Source: Sutcliffiella horikoshii DSM 8719
GTDB lineage: Bacteria; Bacillota; Bacilli; Bacillales; Bacillaceae_I
Direction: 5' to 3'
NCBI GenBank assembly: GCA_001648575.1
Contig: LQXN01000066.1
Location: forward strand, 310,001-374,000
Length of the DNA: 64,000 bases
The notes beneath the pieces are model-generated. The model made no database searches. It had not been told where the DNA came from and saw nothing but the letters and a program-made list of their open reading frames with translations. Every line of letters begins with the position of its first letter. The first letter of the stretch is position 1. This document shows positions 1 through 8,630 of the stretch, one piece after another. Made by a program: the position numbers and the translations under genes.

Positions 1-816
1 GAAGTTTCATTGATCTATTTATTCTTAGGCTTCATGTTCATCATTATTGCCTATCCGCTTTTATGGACTATCGGTTTATCTCTCAACCCGGGAACAAGTC
101 TTTATTCTGCATCAATGATTCCGGAGAACTGGTCGCTTGTTCATTATAAATGGCTGTTCACAAGTCCACAGAGTGATTACTTGACGTGGTATAAGAATAG
201 TATCATGGTTGCAGTAGCAAACTCATTTTTCTCTGTTTTCATTACCGCGATAGTTGCTTATGCATTTTCTCGCTACCGTTTTATAGGTCGGACATACGGG
301 CTATATGCCTTCCTTCTATTACAAATGTTCCCTGCATTGATGGCGATGGTTGCTATCTATATCATGCTGAACATGGTCGGTTTATTGGATTCATTAGTAG
401 GTTTGACAATTGTGTATATCGGTGGTCAGATTCCATTTAATGCATGGCTTGTAAAAGGTTATTTCGATACGATTCCTAAAGAATTGGATGAAGCAGCCCG
501 AATGGACGGAGCGGGACACTTCGGAGTATTTTTCAAAATCATGCTTCCTTTAGCAAAGCCAATTCTAGCGGTAGTTGCACTGTTTAACTTCATGGCACCA
601 TTTACAGATTTCATCCTGCCGAGGATTGTCTTGAGAAGTCCGGAGAATTTCACTTTAGCACTAGGACTATTCAATTTTATCAATGATCAGTTCGCTAACA
701 ACTTCACTCGCTTTGCGGCAGGTTCCATCCTGATAGCCATTCCGATTGCATTGATGTTCCTGTTCTTGCAGCGTTATTTGATTGCAGGACTAACTGCAGG
801 TGGAACAAAGGGATAA
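1..816 (+). CDS. malG: Maltodextrin ABC transporter permease, MalG family (5' end outside window)
   Basis: Inner-membrane permease subunit of a CUT1 sugar importer, probably for maltose or maltodextrin. The frame is open from base 1, so the first few codons lie outside the window; 271 residues are visible against a usual 275-280. Several hydrophobic segments are present, and the EAA loop that contacts the ATPase (ELDEAARMDGAG, around residue 161) is intact, with the typical IMLPLAKP continuation. The alpha-amylase gene follows after 88 bases, and a LacI-type regulator comes next, as in Bacillus maltodextrin loci. Substrate is inferred from context; the MalG family assignment is firm. Confidence 0.9.
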   Translation, partial: EVSLIYLFLGFMFIIIAYPLLWTIGLSLNPGTSLYSASMIPENWSLVHYKWLFTSPQSDYLTWYKNSIMVAVANSFFSVFITAIVAYAFSRYRFIGRTYGLYAFLLLQMFPALMAMVAIYIMLNMVGLLDSLVGLTIVYIGGQIPFNAWLVKGYFDTIPKELDEAARMDGAGHFGVFFKIMLPLAKPILAVVALFNFMAPFTDFILPRIVLRSPENFTLALGLFNFINDQFANNFTRFAAGSILIAIPIALMFLFLQRYLIAGLTAGGTKG

Positions 817-904
817 TAATAGTATATAATCGTTTATGGAAAGCAAGGGTTCATTGAACAAAAGCTAGACTACTAAAACGATTTAAGGGAGGGAAGCGGA
901 ATTG

Positions 905-2455
905 ATGAAAAGAGTGATGGGGCTCATTATCGTTCCGTTTCTTCTTTTTTCTGCATGGTTTGTTCCACCCGTTCAACCTGTTAACGCTGAAAAAGAAGAA
1001 CACGCATGGCAAGATGAGATAATTTATTTTATAATGATTGACCGATTCAATAATGGAGATACTTCGAATGACTTTGAGGTGGATCGAAATGATCCAAAGG
1101 CTTATCACGGAGGGGATTTCCGTGGAATAATCGAGAAATTGGATTACTTGAAAGATATGGGATTCACCGCCCTGTGGCTGACTCCTATTGTTCAGAATGA
1201 GGAAAAAGGATACCATGGCTATTGGACAGAGGACTTTTATAAAACAGAAGAACATTTTGGCACATTAGAGGAATTTAAAGAATTGGTACAAGAAGCACAT
1301 AAAAGAGACATGAAAATCATCGTGGACCTCGTAGTCAATCATACAGGTTACCAGCATGCCTGGCTGAATGAAGAGGATAAAGAAGATTGGTTCCATCCAG
1401 ATGAACCAATCCGCAATTGGGATGACCAAGAGCAAGTAGAAAACGGCTGGATCTACGGTCTGCCAGATTTAAATCAGGATAATCCTGAGGCAAGGGAATA
1501 TCTTTTGGATATGGCCAAATGGTGGATTGAAGAAACCGATATCGATGGGTACAGACTTGATACCGTCAAACATGTTCCTAAAGATTTCTGGGAAGAGTTT
1601 TCCAGGGAAGTCAAGTCAGTAAAAGAGGACTTTTTCTTGATCGGGGAAGTCTGGCATGATAATCCAGAGTATGTTGCAGGCTACCAGGAAACGGGTATCG
1701 ACTCGTTTGTTGATTTCCCGACATACAACGAATTAACTCGTGTATTTTCTGGACCTGATGAATCATTGGGAAGGTTGGATACTTTGTTTCAACACAACCA
1801 AAATCTTTATGACAACCCATATGTCCTCGGAACATTCCTGGACAATCACGATGTGGAACGCTTCACAAGAGCTGCCATCAAAAAGAGACAGCATCCACCG
1901 ACGAGGCTGAAGCTGGCTCTTGCTTATATGTATACTGCACCTGGAATTCCTATTGTGTATTACGGTACAGAGATTGCTTTGGATGGTGGGGAAGATCCTG
2001 ATAACCGCAGAGATATGAACTTCCGAGCAGACAAAGAAATCATGGAATATATTACAAAGCTTGCAGAGCTGCGTAAAAAAATGCCAAGTCTGACTCATGG
2101 CTCATATGAAATGGTTTATGACAACGCGGGAATGGCTGTCATCAAACGCGAATATGAAGGTGAAGTCAGTTTTGTTGCCATCAACAATTCCACTGAGACT
2201 AAGGCTGCACCTATTGACGCTGATCTAGTAGGGGAGAGCATGGAACTGCGCGGAACCCTTGGAGACGAACTTGTCCGTAATTCCAACGGCACATACACCA
2301 TCGGTCTTGACAGGGAAACGGCCGAGATTTACACGGTAAAAGAAGACTCCGGTATTAATGTCGGCTTTGTGAGTGCCATGGCATTGATCTACGGAGGCTT
2401 CATCGTATTCATCGCTGCAGCAATTATTAGAAGGAAGAAAAAGAATAAAGAATAA
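905..2455 (+). CDS. Membrane-anchored GH13 alpha-amylase
   Basis: Extracytoplasmic endo-acting starch or maltodextrin hydrolase of glycoside hydrolase family 13. The 516-residue product starts with a signal peptide (about residues 1-28, ending PVNA). All four GH13 regions are visible: DLVVNH at 141-146, GYRLDTVKH with nucleophile D219, GEVW with acid/base E248, and DNHD with D316. The C-terminus has a hydrophobic helix followed by RRKKKNKE, a membrane anchor with a positive stop-transfer tail, so the enzyme is probably held on the outer face of the membrane next to the importer. ATG at 905 was chosen because AAGGGAGGG lies 11 bases upstream; a TTG one codon earlier is the alternative. Confidence 0.93.
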   Translation: MKRVMGLIIVPFLLFSAWFVPPVQPVNAEKEEHAWQDEIIYFIMIDRFNNGDTSNDFEVDRNDPKAYHGGDFRGIIEKLDYLKDMGFTALWLTPIVQNEEKGYHGYWTEDFYKTEEHFGTLEEFKELVQEAHKRDMKIIVDLVVNHTGYQHAWLNEEDKEDWFHPDEPIRNWDDQEQVENGWIYGLPDLNQDNPEAREYLLDMAKWWIEETDIDGYRLDTVKHVPKDFWEEFSREVKSVKEDFFLIGEVWHDNPEYVAGYQETGIDSFVDFPTYNELTRVFSGPDESLGRLDTLFQHNQNLYDNPYVLGTFLDNHDVERFTRAAIKKRQHPPTRLKLALAYMYTAPGIPIVYYGTEIALDGGEDPDNRRDMNFRADKEIMEYITKLAELRKKMPSLTHGSYEMVYDNAGMAVIKREYEGEVSFVAINNSTETKAAPIDADLVGESMELRGTLGDELVRNSNGTYTIGLDRETAEIYTVKEDSGINVGFVSAMALIYGGFIVFIAAAIIRRKKKNKE

Positions 2456-2521
2456 CTACTGGATATAATCAACATGAAGATGCGTATTTCCTCCCGGCGG
2501 AGGGATAGGCATTGAAATAAT

Positions 2522-2535
2522 TGAATGCGTTTCCA
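2522..2535 (+). promoter_or_regulatory. Possible cre or LacI-type operator before the regulator gene
   Basis: TGAATGCGTTTCCA is a near-palindrome around a central CG. It differs from the usual catabolite-response consensus at two positions. It sits just upstream of the regulator's ribosome site, where CcpA or the regulator itself could block transcription. Binding is inferred only. Confidence 0.3.
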
Positions 2536-2559
2536 ATAAAAAAGGGGAGGGATAGGTGC

Positions 2560-3597
2560 ATGGCAGTAACAATTAAAGACGTAGCAAAAATGGCCAATGT
2601 TGCACCTTCCACAGTTTCTCGCGTCATAGCAAATAATCCGCGCATAAGTGAAAAGACAAAGAAACGCGTGAGAGAAGCAATGGAAGAGCTTGGATATCAT
2701 CCAAACTTTATCGCACGAAGCCTGGCGAATCAATCCACACAAGTAATTGGCCTTGTTATGCCGGCATCTGCAGATAAAACATTTCAAAACCCATTTTTCC
2801 CTGAAGTATTGAGGGGGATCAGTACAGCTGCGCATGAAAAACAATATGCGCTTCATATGTCTACAGGGGTGACAGGAAATGAAATTTTAGAAGGTGTCAT
2901 GCAGATGGTCCAGGGACGGCGTGTGGACGGCATCATCCTTTTGTATTCAGCAGTGGAAGACAAAATCATCAAGTATTTGCAAAAAGAGTGCTTCCCTTTT
3001 GTAGTGATCGGAAAGCCGTTTGAACAGGTGGAAGAGATTACACATGTTGACAATGACAATTACCGGGCAGCAAAAGAAGCGACACAGCATCTGATTTCAC
3101 TTGGTAATGAAAGAGTTGCCTTTGTAGGGGGAAGCATCCAATTGGTTGTAACCATCGACCGTTTACTTGGTTATGAAAAAGCCATAAGGGATGCAGGTAT
3201 ACAATACAGGGACGAGTACATCATTCATGAAGAGTTCCTGAAAGAAGGTGGACAAGAGGCGATTTCCGAATTGCTTTCTTTAGAAGAGCCACCATCCGCT
3301 CTTGTCGTTTCCGATGACCTGATGTCGCTTGGAATCCTTAATACATTACATGACATGGGAATCTCCGTTCCGGATCAAATGTCCATTGTGAGCTTCAATA
3401 ATGTGTTGCTTGCAGAAGTGGCGCGGCCACCTTTGACTTCAGTCGACATCAATATATTCCAACTCGGATTTCAGGCTGCCAAGACTTTGATTCAAAAGGT
3501 GAAGGATCCGTCCGAGCCGACCAAACGGATCATCATCCCACATACAATGGTGAAGCGCCATACTTGTAAGGATATGACGAAACAAAATGGAGTTTGA
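2560..3597 (+). CDS. LacI family transcriptional regulator, MalR-like
   Basis: DNA-binding regulator of 345 residues, the normal size for the family. The N-terminal helix-turn-helix and hinge are complete (TIKDVAKMANVAPSTVSRV followed by the LGYHPN hinge at about 44-49). A periplasmic-binding-protein-like effector domain fills the rest. It follows the maltodextrin permease and amylase genes, so it most likely controls them in response to maltose or maltodextrin; this is inferred from position. The start at 2560 has an AAAGGGGAGGG ribosome site 8 bases upstream; the frame continues upstream to 2521 but without a ribosome site. Confidence 0.92.
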   Translation: MAVTIKDVAKMANVAPSTVSRVIANNPRISEKTKKRVREAMEELGYHPNFIARSLANQSTQVIGLVMPASADKTFQNPFFPEVLRGISTAAHEKQYALHMSTGVTGNEILEGVMQMVQGRRVDGIILLYSAVEDKIIKYLQKECFPFVVIGKPFEQVEEITHVDNDNYRAAKEATQHLISLGNERVAFVGGSIQLVVTIDRLLGYEKAIRDAGIQYRDEYIIHEEFLKEGGQEAISELLSLEEPPSALVVSDDLMSLGILNTLHDMGISVPDQMSIVSFNNVLLAEVARPPLTSVDINIFQLGFQAAKTLIQKVKDPSEPTKRIIIPHTMVKRHTCKDMTKQNGV

Positions 3598-3611
3598 ACC
3601 ATGTTAGATCG

Positions 3612-3643
3612 AAGCCGGCCTCAATGATGGGGTCGGCTTTTTT
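3612..3643 (+). terminator. Rho-independent terminator after the LacI-type gene
   Basis: A GC-rich imperfect stem (AAGCCGGCC pairing with GGTCGGCTT) is followed by a run of T. It ends the amylase-regulator transcript. Confidence 0.75.
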
Positions 3644-3722
3644 CTAGAAATGAGGAAATGGGGGTTATTTTTGTGGGGTTCATAAAATTGAAGAGCCCAA
3701 TTAGAACCAGCCCATTAACTAC

Positions 3723-4586
3723 CTATCCATTCACAATTTTCCCACCATTCACATGCAATATCTGGCCGCTCATGTAAGAAGCATCATCACTTGCTAAAAA
3801 GACATAGCTAGGTGCTACCTCCTCAGGCTGACCGGGACGCTTCATTGGCGTGTTTGCTCCGAAATTCGCAACCTTTTGACTAGAAAACGTAGAAGGAATC
3901 AACGGGGTCCAGATTGGTCCAGGAGCTACTCCATTTACACGTATCCCTTTGCCAACCAACTGAAGTGCCAGCGAACGTGTGAAGGCCACAATGGCCCCTT
4001 TGGTTGCGGAATAATCCACCAGCAACTCATTACCGGCATAAGCGGTCACAGAAGCAGTATTGATAATGCAACTGCCACTTGCCAGGAATGGCAATGCAGC
4101 TTTTGTTAAGTAGAAAAAGGAAAAAATATTCGTCCTGAACGTTTTTTCTAATTGATCAGCTGTAATATCCTCTATGCTTTCTTGGGGATGCTGTTCTGCA
4201 GCATTGTTTACCAGGATATCTATTTTGTTGAAGTTGGCAATGGTCTCATCCACTATTCTTTTGCAGAATGCCTCTTCACCAATATCCCCGGGAATAAGAT
4301 GGCACTTACGACCTTCTTGCTCCACCTGCATTTTTGTCTCCTTTGCATCATCGTGTTCATTTAAGTACACGATGACGACATCTGCCCCTTCTTTTGCATA
4401 ATAAATAGCGACAGCTCTTCCTATGCCGCTATCCCCACCAGTTATGATTGCCACCCTGTCCTTTAATTTTCCGCTACCTATATAGGTTTGGTCTTCTGCT
4501 TTTGGTCTAGGCGACATCTCGGATTCAATACCAGGCTGTTGGTTTTGATGCTGTGGCGGGAGCGTCTGTTTTGGTTGATTTGTCAT
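3723..4586 (-). CDS. SDR family oxidoreductase, general-stress type
   Basis: NAD(P)-dependent short-chain dehydrogenase of 287 residues with a 40-residue polar N-terminal extension, the arrangement seen in B. subtilis YhxC/YdaD-type proteins. The cofactor motif TGGDSGIG is at 49-56, NNAA near 127-130, catalytic S179, and the YxxxK pair Y192/K196. It ends with the YMSGQILHVNGG segment typical of the class. The substrate is not deducible. The ATG at 4586 has GGAGGTG 6 bases upstream; an ATG at 4601 overlaps that ribosome site and is unlikely. Homologues are often under sigma-B, but no clear sigma-B promoter was seen here. Confidence 0.9.
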   Translation of the reverse strand: MTNQPKQTLPPQHQNQQPGIESEMSPRPKAEDQTYIGSGKLKDRVAIITGGDSGIGRAVAIYYAKEGADVVIVYLNEHDDAKETKMQVEQEGRKCHLIPGDIGEEAFCKRIVDETIANFNKIDILVNNAAEQHPQESIEDITADQLEKTFRTNIFSFFYLTKAALPFLASGSCIINTASVTAYAGNELLVDYSATKGAIVAFTRSLALQLVGKGIRVNGVAPGPIWTPLIPSTFSSQKVANFGANTPMKRPGQPEEVAPSYVFLASDDASYMSGQILHVNGGKIVNG

Positions 4587-4667
4587 AAAAAACACCTCCA
4601 ATAATCTTTCCTATTATTAGAAAAGCGCCTATAATTTATCCAAAGGGAAAAATAGGGGGAAAGAATA

Positions 4668-5171
4668 ATGAATATTAGAGAAGCGAGGATTGAAGATGCA
4701 GAAGCACTCCTGATACATGCTATAAAAGTATATGGAGAAGGGCGCAATCTATTAACGGCACCAGAAGAATTCAATGTCACCATCGAGCAGGAAGTACAGT
4801 GGTTACAAGATAACGAAGAAAAAGGGCATTTAACTCTTGTAGCGGAGCAAGGCTCCAATATTGTAGGAATGCTTAACGCCACAAGGGGTTCTAGAAAAAG
4901 AGTTAAACATATCTGTATGTTTGGTATTAGCATTCAAGAAAAATATTGCAACAATGGTTTGGGGAGCCAAATGATCAATCGACTGCTTGAGTGGGCAAAA
5001 GCAGACGAAGAGATTGAAAAGGTCTGCCTGGAAGTTTTCGCCCATAACGACAGGGCTATACATGTATACGAAAAGCTTGGCTTTAAAGTAGAAGGACGAA
5101 AAGAAAAGCATGTGAAATTTGAGGACGGGATCTATTCAGATGAATTGATAATGGGGCTTTTCGTTAAGTGA
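4668..5171 (+). CDS. GNAT family N-acetyltransferase
   Basis: Acetyl-CoA dependent acetyltransferase of 167 residues. The acetyl-CoA binding core is visible (ISIQEKYCNNGLGSQMINRLLEW, around residues 86-108), followed by VCLEVFAHNDRAIHVYEKLGF, a strand and loop typical of RimI/YhhY-like enzymes. The substrate is unknown. It is divergent from the SDR gene, with a short shared intergenic region, and convergent with the YajQ gene. The ATG at 4668 is preceded by AGGGGGAAAG. Confidence 0.88.
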   Translation: MNIREARIEDAEALLIHAIKVYGEGRNLLTAPEEFNVTIEQEVQWLQDNEEKGHLTLVAEQGSNIVGMLNATRGSRKRVKHICMFGISIQEKYCNNGLGSQMINRLLEWAKADEEIEKVCLEVFAHNDRAIHVYEKLGFKVEGRKEKHVKFEDGIYSDELIMGLFVK

Positions 5172-5177
5172 AATAAA

Positions 5178-5211
5178 AAGGATGTCTCACCATGAACAGG
5201 CGGGACATCTC
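5178..5211 (-). terminator. Terminator of the YajQ gene
   Basis: Inverted repeat GATGTCTC / GGGACATC; read on the minus strand it is followed by CTTTTTATTT. It lies in the 47-base gap between converging genes and may also slow plus-strand transcription. Confidence 0.7.
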
Positions 5212-5218
5212 AATTATT

Positions 5219-5710
5219 CTATCGGTAGTTCACAAACTGCAGATCAATATCCAGGTCAGCCTCGCGTAGAGCTGCGATAACCTGTTGCAGGTCGTCGCGG
5301 TTCTTTCCAGTTACCCGAACTTGATCGTCCTGGATTTGCGTTTTCACTTTTAATCCGGAGTTTTTGATGATTGTATTGATTTTTTTCGTGTTGTCTTTAT
5401 CAATTCCCTGAACAAGCTTGCCACGCTGGCGTACTGCGCCTTTGGAAGCATCTTCAATCTTTCCGTATTGAATATTTTTAGTTGGTACATTGCGCTTGAT
5501 CATTTTGCTGACCATCACATCTTTCAGTTGGTCCAGTTTGAACTCGCTATCTGAAAGGAGAACGAGTTCTTCTTTTTCAAGTTTGATGTCACTAACAGAC
5601 CCCTTGAAGTCAAATCGGTTCTGAATTTCTTTTAATGCAATATTGATGGCGTTTGTTACTTCAGATAGGTCGACTTTAGAGACGATATCAAAGGAACTCT
5701 CTTTTGCCAT
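5219..5710 (-). CDS. yitK: YajQ family cyclic-di-GMP/nucleotide-binding protein
   Basis: Small cytoplasmic protein of 163 residues, the same size as B. subtilis YitK. It begins [20 protein letters not shown] and ends with the conserved YajQ tail. YajQ proteins fold as two ferredoxin-like domains and bind nucleotides; in some Proteobacteria they bind cyclic di-GMP, but the role in Bacilli is unclear. The start at 5710 has GGAGGG upstream; the longer in-frame extension to 5845 lacks a ribosome site and is not conserved. It is divergent from the CvfB gene, as yitK and yitL are in B. subtilis. Confidence 0.92.
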   Translation of the reverse strand: MAKESSFDIVSKVDLSEVTNAINIALKEIQNRFDFKGSVSDIKLEKEELVLLSDSEFKLDQLKDVMVSKMIKRNVPTKNIQYGKIEDASKGAVRQRGKLVQGIDKDNTKKINTIIKNSGLKVKTQIQDDQVRVTGKNRDDLQQVIAALREADLDIDLQFVNYR

Positions 5711-5870
5711 GGTAATCCCTCCAGCATAGGTTAAAATTTTACCAAATGGTAATGGTAAGAAAAAACATCGCTTTCTGTTCTTAATTATAGTAGAATGAAG
5801 CGGTTTGGACAACTGAATCAAATTCGGGTACACTTTACATAACAATGTGTAAAAAGGAAGGTATTAAACA

Positions 5871-6731
5871 ATGATGGAAACTGGTACGGTATTGGAATTG
5901 ACGGTCGATCGCGAGACGCCGCTTGGATATATGTTAACGGACGGGGAAGAGACCATTCTTCTTCATAAAAATGAAGCGACAAGAGAATTAGGGGAAGACG
6001 AGACGGTGGAGGTATTTCTATACTCTGACCAAAAGAGCCGAATCACTGCGACGATGACCATCCCCAAAGGATTAAACGGCCATGAATGGATGGAAGTGGT
6101 GGAAGTACTGCCTGGTCTTGGTACATTCATTAATATTGGCATTGCAAAGGATGCTCTTATCCCAGCAGACGATTTACCGGTATTTGAGGAAATTTGGCCG
6201 CAGGTTGGTGATCACCTGTTATGTCGTGTGAAAACCGACAGACGTGGAAAACTGATCGGCAAGCTTGCTACTCAGGATGTAATGTTGGATAGATCGATCA
6301 AGGCACCATCCAATATCCTGAACCAGAATGTCCAAGGCGCAATCTACCGACTTTTAAAAGTTGGAAGCTATATGATTTCAAATGAGGGCTATGTTGGATT
6401 CATCCATAATTCTGAACGCAAGGAAGAGCCACGATTAGGACAGGTAGTGGAAGGAAGAGTAATTGATGTGAAAGACGACGGCACGATCAATGTCTCCCTT
6501 TTGCCGCGCAAACAAGAAGCGATGGATGATGACGCGAAAGTGATCATGGATTATTTGGAGCTTAGGGGCGGAGCGATGCCATATAGCGACAAGAGTGCAC
6601 CTGATGATATCAAAGAACAATTCAACATCAGTAAAGCTGCATTTAAGCGTGCGATTGGCAAGTTGTTGAAACAAGGGTTGATCCGTCAGTCTGAGGGTTG
6701 GACGTATAAGAAGGAAGAAGAGGAAAATTGA
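5871..6731 (+). CDS. yitL: CvfB-type S1-like RNA-binding protein
   Basis: RNA-binding protein of 286 residues, homologous to Staphylococcus CvfB and B. subtilis YitL (about 298). It carries tandem S1-like beta-barrel repeats. One ends with VEGRVIDVKDDGTINVSL near residue 197, and a C-terminal winged-helix segment (AFKRAIGKLLKQGLI) follows. In S. aureus CvfB affects virulence-factor and RNA metabolism; its role in this non-staphylococcal host is unknown. A ribosome site AAAGGAAGG lies 9 bases before the ATG; a second ATG follows immediately. Confidence 0.9.
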   Translation: MMETGTVLELTVDRETPLGYMLTDGEETILLHKNEATRELGEDETVEVFLYSDQKSRITATMTIPKGLNGHEWMEVVEVLPGLGTFINIGIAKDALIPADDLPVFEEIWPQVGDHLLCRVKTDRRGKLIGKLATQDVMLDRSIKAPSNILNQNVQGAIYRLLKVGSYMISNEGYVGFIHNSERKEEPRLGQVVEGRVIDVKDDGTINVSLLPRKQEAMDDDAKVIMDYLELRGGAMPYSDKSAPDDIKEQFNISKAAFKRAIGKLLKQGLIRQSEGWTYKKEEEEN

Positions 6732-6745
6732 TTTTTCTGTTTCGG

Positions 6746-6772
6746 GCAGTTCACTTTGTGGGCTGCTTTTTT
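6746..6772 (+). terminator. Terminator of yitL
   Basis: The stem GCAGTTCAC / GTGGGCTGC with a 3-base loop is followed by seven T. Confidence 0.8.
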
Positions 6773-6804
6773 AAAAGATAAGTTTAATAACTTGGTTATA
6801 CACC

Positions 6805-6931
6805 GCTGTTGATTTCCGAAAAAGGCTTCGCTTTCCTAGGGGCGCTGCTGGAGCCTCCTCGGCACGCCTGCGGGGTCTCCACCTAGCGCTATCTCCCTAA
6901 GGAGTCTTCGCCCTTTTCTCCAATCAACTGC
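6805..6931 (-). repeat. Bacillaceae intergenic repeat, copy A (reverse orientation)
   Basis: First of six complete copies of a 105-135 bp repeat in this window. Ends are complementary (GCTGTTGATT and AATCAACTGC). Between them are the shared internal blocks, read on the minus strand: AAGACTCCTTAGGG, GGAGACCCCGCAGGCG, GAGGAGGCTC and GGAAAGCGAAGCC. No coding capacity. The 622-base gene-free stretch 6732-7353 is otherwise AT-rich and holds a decayed fragment with an AAGGAGTCTTCGC block near 7035. Confidence 0.85.
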
Positions 6932-7124
6932 TAAAAATTGAATATACATCTTAAAACTTTAAAGTAGAAGAATGTTTAAGTTATTTAAACCCTCTTATGC
7001 TTTTTTGTTTGAAAATCCGATAGCCTTTTCAAGGAGTCTTCGCGCCTTTCTCTAAAAACAACAAAGTGCCTCAATCCATTGGAGGGGTAACTAGTAACTA
7101 TCTTAATGAGGTGAATGATTTCTA

Positions 7125-7254
7125 GCTGTGGATTGGAGCAAATGGCGTAACCTCCAGGGGGGGAAGTAGCGACAATCTTGAGACCCGCAACGAAGTGAGG
7201 AGGCTCAAGATTGTCTCCCCGCGGAAAGCGAAGCCATTTGCGGAAAGGAACAGC
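7125..7254 (+). repeat. Bacillaceae intergenic repeat, copy B (forward)
   Basis: Complete copy opposite in orientation to copy A and 193 bases from it. It opens GCTGTGGATTGG and closes GGAAAGGAACAGC; the ends pair less well than in other copies, so this copy has drifted. Internal blocks TTGAGACCCGCAACGAAGTG, GAGGAGGCTC and CCCCGCGGAAAGCGAAGCC are retained. The flank ATGATTTCTAG is shared with the copy at 31711. Confidence 0.85.
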
Positions 7255-7312
7255 GGGATACCTATCACCTTTGATTTATAAGAACAGGGCGGTTTTTGCT
7301 GTTTTTTTGTAT

Positions 7313-7345
7313 AGAAAGAGCCGCCTCCCATTATAGAAGCGGCTC
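7313..7345 (-). terminator. Terminator of the DUF3941-like gene
   Basis: Stem GGAGCCGC / GCGGCTC, followed on the minus strand by TTTCTAT. Confidence 0.7.
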
Positions 7346-7353
7346 CGTTTATC

Positions 7354-7485
7354 TTACATGTGATCCGTCTTTTTAGAATATTGGCGTTCACCTTTTTGTT
7401 CATTTTTCTCGCGCTGCATGTTCTTTTCATGACGTTTGGCGTTGTTGTCTTTCGCTTTTTTGTCGTTATCGCTTGTATGTGGCAT
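7354..7485 (-). CDS. Small DUF3941-like protein
   Basis: A 43-residue, very polar protein rich in Lys, Asn, Asp and Glu, beginning MPHTSDNDKKAKDNNAKRHE and ending QYSKKTDHM. I recognise it as a DUF3941-type protein of Bacillaceae; its function is unknown. It has a ribosome site (AAAGGGGTAGG) and its own terminator. It lies between the repeat cluster and the DegV gene. Confidence 0.75.
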   Translation of the reverse strand: MPHTSDNDKKAKDNNAKRHEKNMQREKNEQKGERQYSKKTDHM

Positions 7486-7550
7486 AGAAAAACCTACCCC
7501 TTTCTGAAATAGATAGGAATAGGTTGTCCTGTCAAAAATAAAGTTATGTG

Positions 7551-8414
7551 TTACGCTTTTTTCCCGTTCAGGAAGAATAAGGCGATGGTTCCTGGGCCGG
7601 CATGGGCTCCGACAGCTGAACCAATGGAAGTTATGGTGAAGTCATCGCATTCGGTAGACTCTTCAATCATTTCTTTCAATGCTTGAGCTGTTGCCAGATC
7701 ATCACCGTGACTGATGCCTATGCGTTGTCCAGCGGTATCAAAGCCATTGCGGTCCCGCATGACTTCCACCATTCTTCGCAATACTTTCTTTCGTCCCCGA
7801 ATTTTTTCTAATGGTATCAGTTTTCCGTCTTCCATATGAAGTAAAGGCTTGATATTCAATAGTCCACCTACAAAAGCGGATGCTTTACTTACCCTGCCAC
7901 CACGTGCCAAGTAATCAAGATTATCTACCGTAAATACGTGCTCCATATGGGTGATGTCATACTCCACTGATGCCAATAGTTCTTCTTTTGAAGCCCCATT
8001 ATTGGCAAGTTCTGCTACTCTTTTCACAACAAGGCCATATCCTAAAGACGCACACTTGGAGTCTATGATGGTCAGGTCAAGATGTGGAAACTCCTCCAAC
8101 ACTTCATTTTGCATGAGTACCGCTGTTTGATAGGTACCGGATAATTCCGAAGAGAATGCTACATAAATAGCTGTCTGATTTTTCTTTGCTACATCTGTGA
8201 ACAATTCTTTCATGAACACAGGAGACGCTTGGGAAGTCTTGACGACCTCGCCACCCCGCATAGCTTCATATACTTTTGATGAATCAATTGTGACCATGTC
8301 CTCATATTCGGTTTCGCCAAACAGTACTTTCAGAGGAATCAAGTCAACCTTTTCATTTGAAAAAAAATCTTTTGGTAAGTCGCTGGCACTATCTCCAATA
8401 ATTCTTATTGTCAT
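7551..8414 (-). CDS. yitS: DegV family fatty-acid-binding protein
   Basis: Cytoplasmic protein of 287 residues. DegV (FakB-like) proteins bind a single fatty acid and can present it to a fatty acid kinase. The N-terminal DSASDLPKDF block, the TSQASP loop near residue 60 and FSSELSGTYQTA near 90 form the lipid-binding cleft. The C-terminal half carries the dimer domain, with SHGDD and GPGTIALFF. It corresponds to yitS, divergent from yitT as in B. subtilis. Fatty-acid binding follows from the family. Confidence 0.9.
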   Translation of the reverse strand: MTIRIIGDSASDLPKDFFSNEKVDLIPLKVLFGETEYEDMVTIDSSKVYEAMRGGEVVKTSQASPVFMKELFTDVAKKNQTAIYVAFSSELSGTYQTAVLMQNEVLEEFPHLDLTIIDSKCASLGYGLVVKRVAELANNGASKEELLASVEYDITHMEHVFTVDNLDYLARGGRVSKASAFVGGLLNIKPLLHMEDGKLIPLEKIRGRKKVLRRMVEVMRDRNGFDTAGQRIGISHGDDLATAQALKEMIEESTECDDFTITSIGSAVGAHAGPGTIALFFLNGKKA

Positions 8415-8630
8415 AAGGTCACCTTCTTTATTATACTAACAAGCATGGGTTAAACTAGTTGTTGTGAGAACTGACGATTTTTCCATAAGAGGAATAATAC
8501 TCCTTTTTCAAGTTTACCTATTAATGAACGACTCTTCAAGGAAAGAAAATCAAGTTTATCGTTTCGGAAGGGTAAAAAGAGGAAAAGTACATAAAATAAG
8601 ACAGTAGGCTGTTAGGAGGTAATAGGCCAA

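Noticed and set aside
459-683. Antisense frames within real genes throughout the window
   Set aside because: They are shadows of conserved coding sequence on the other strand and lack ribosome sites.
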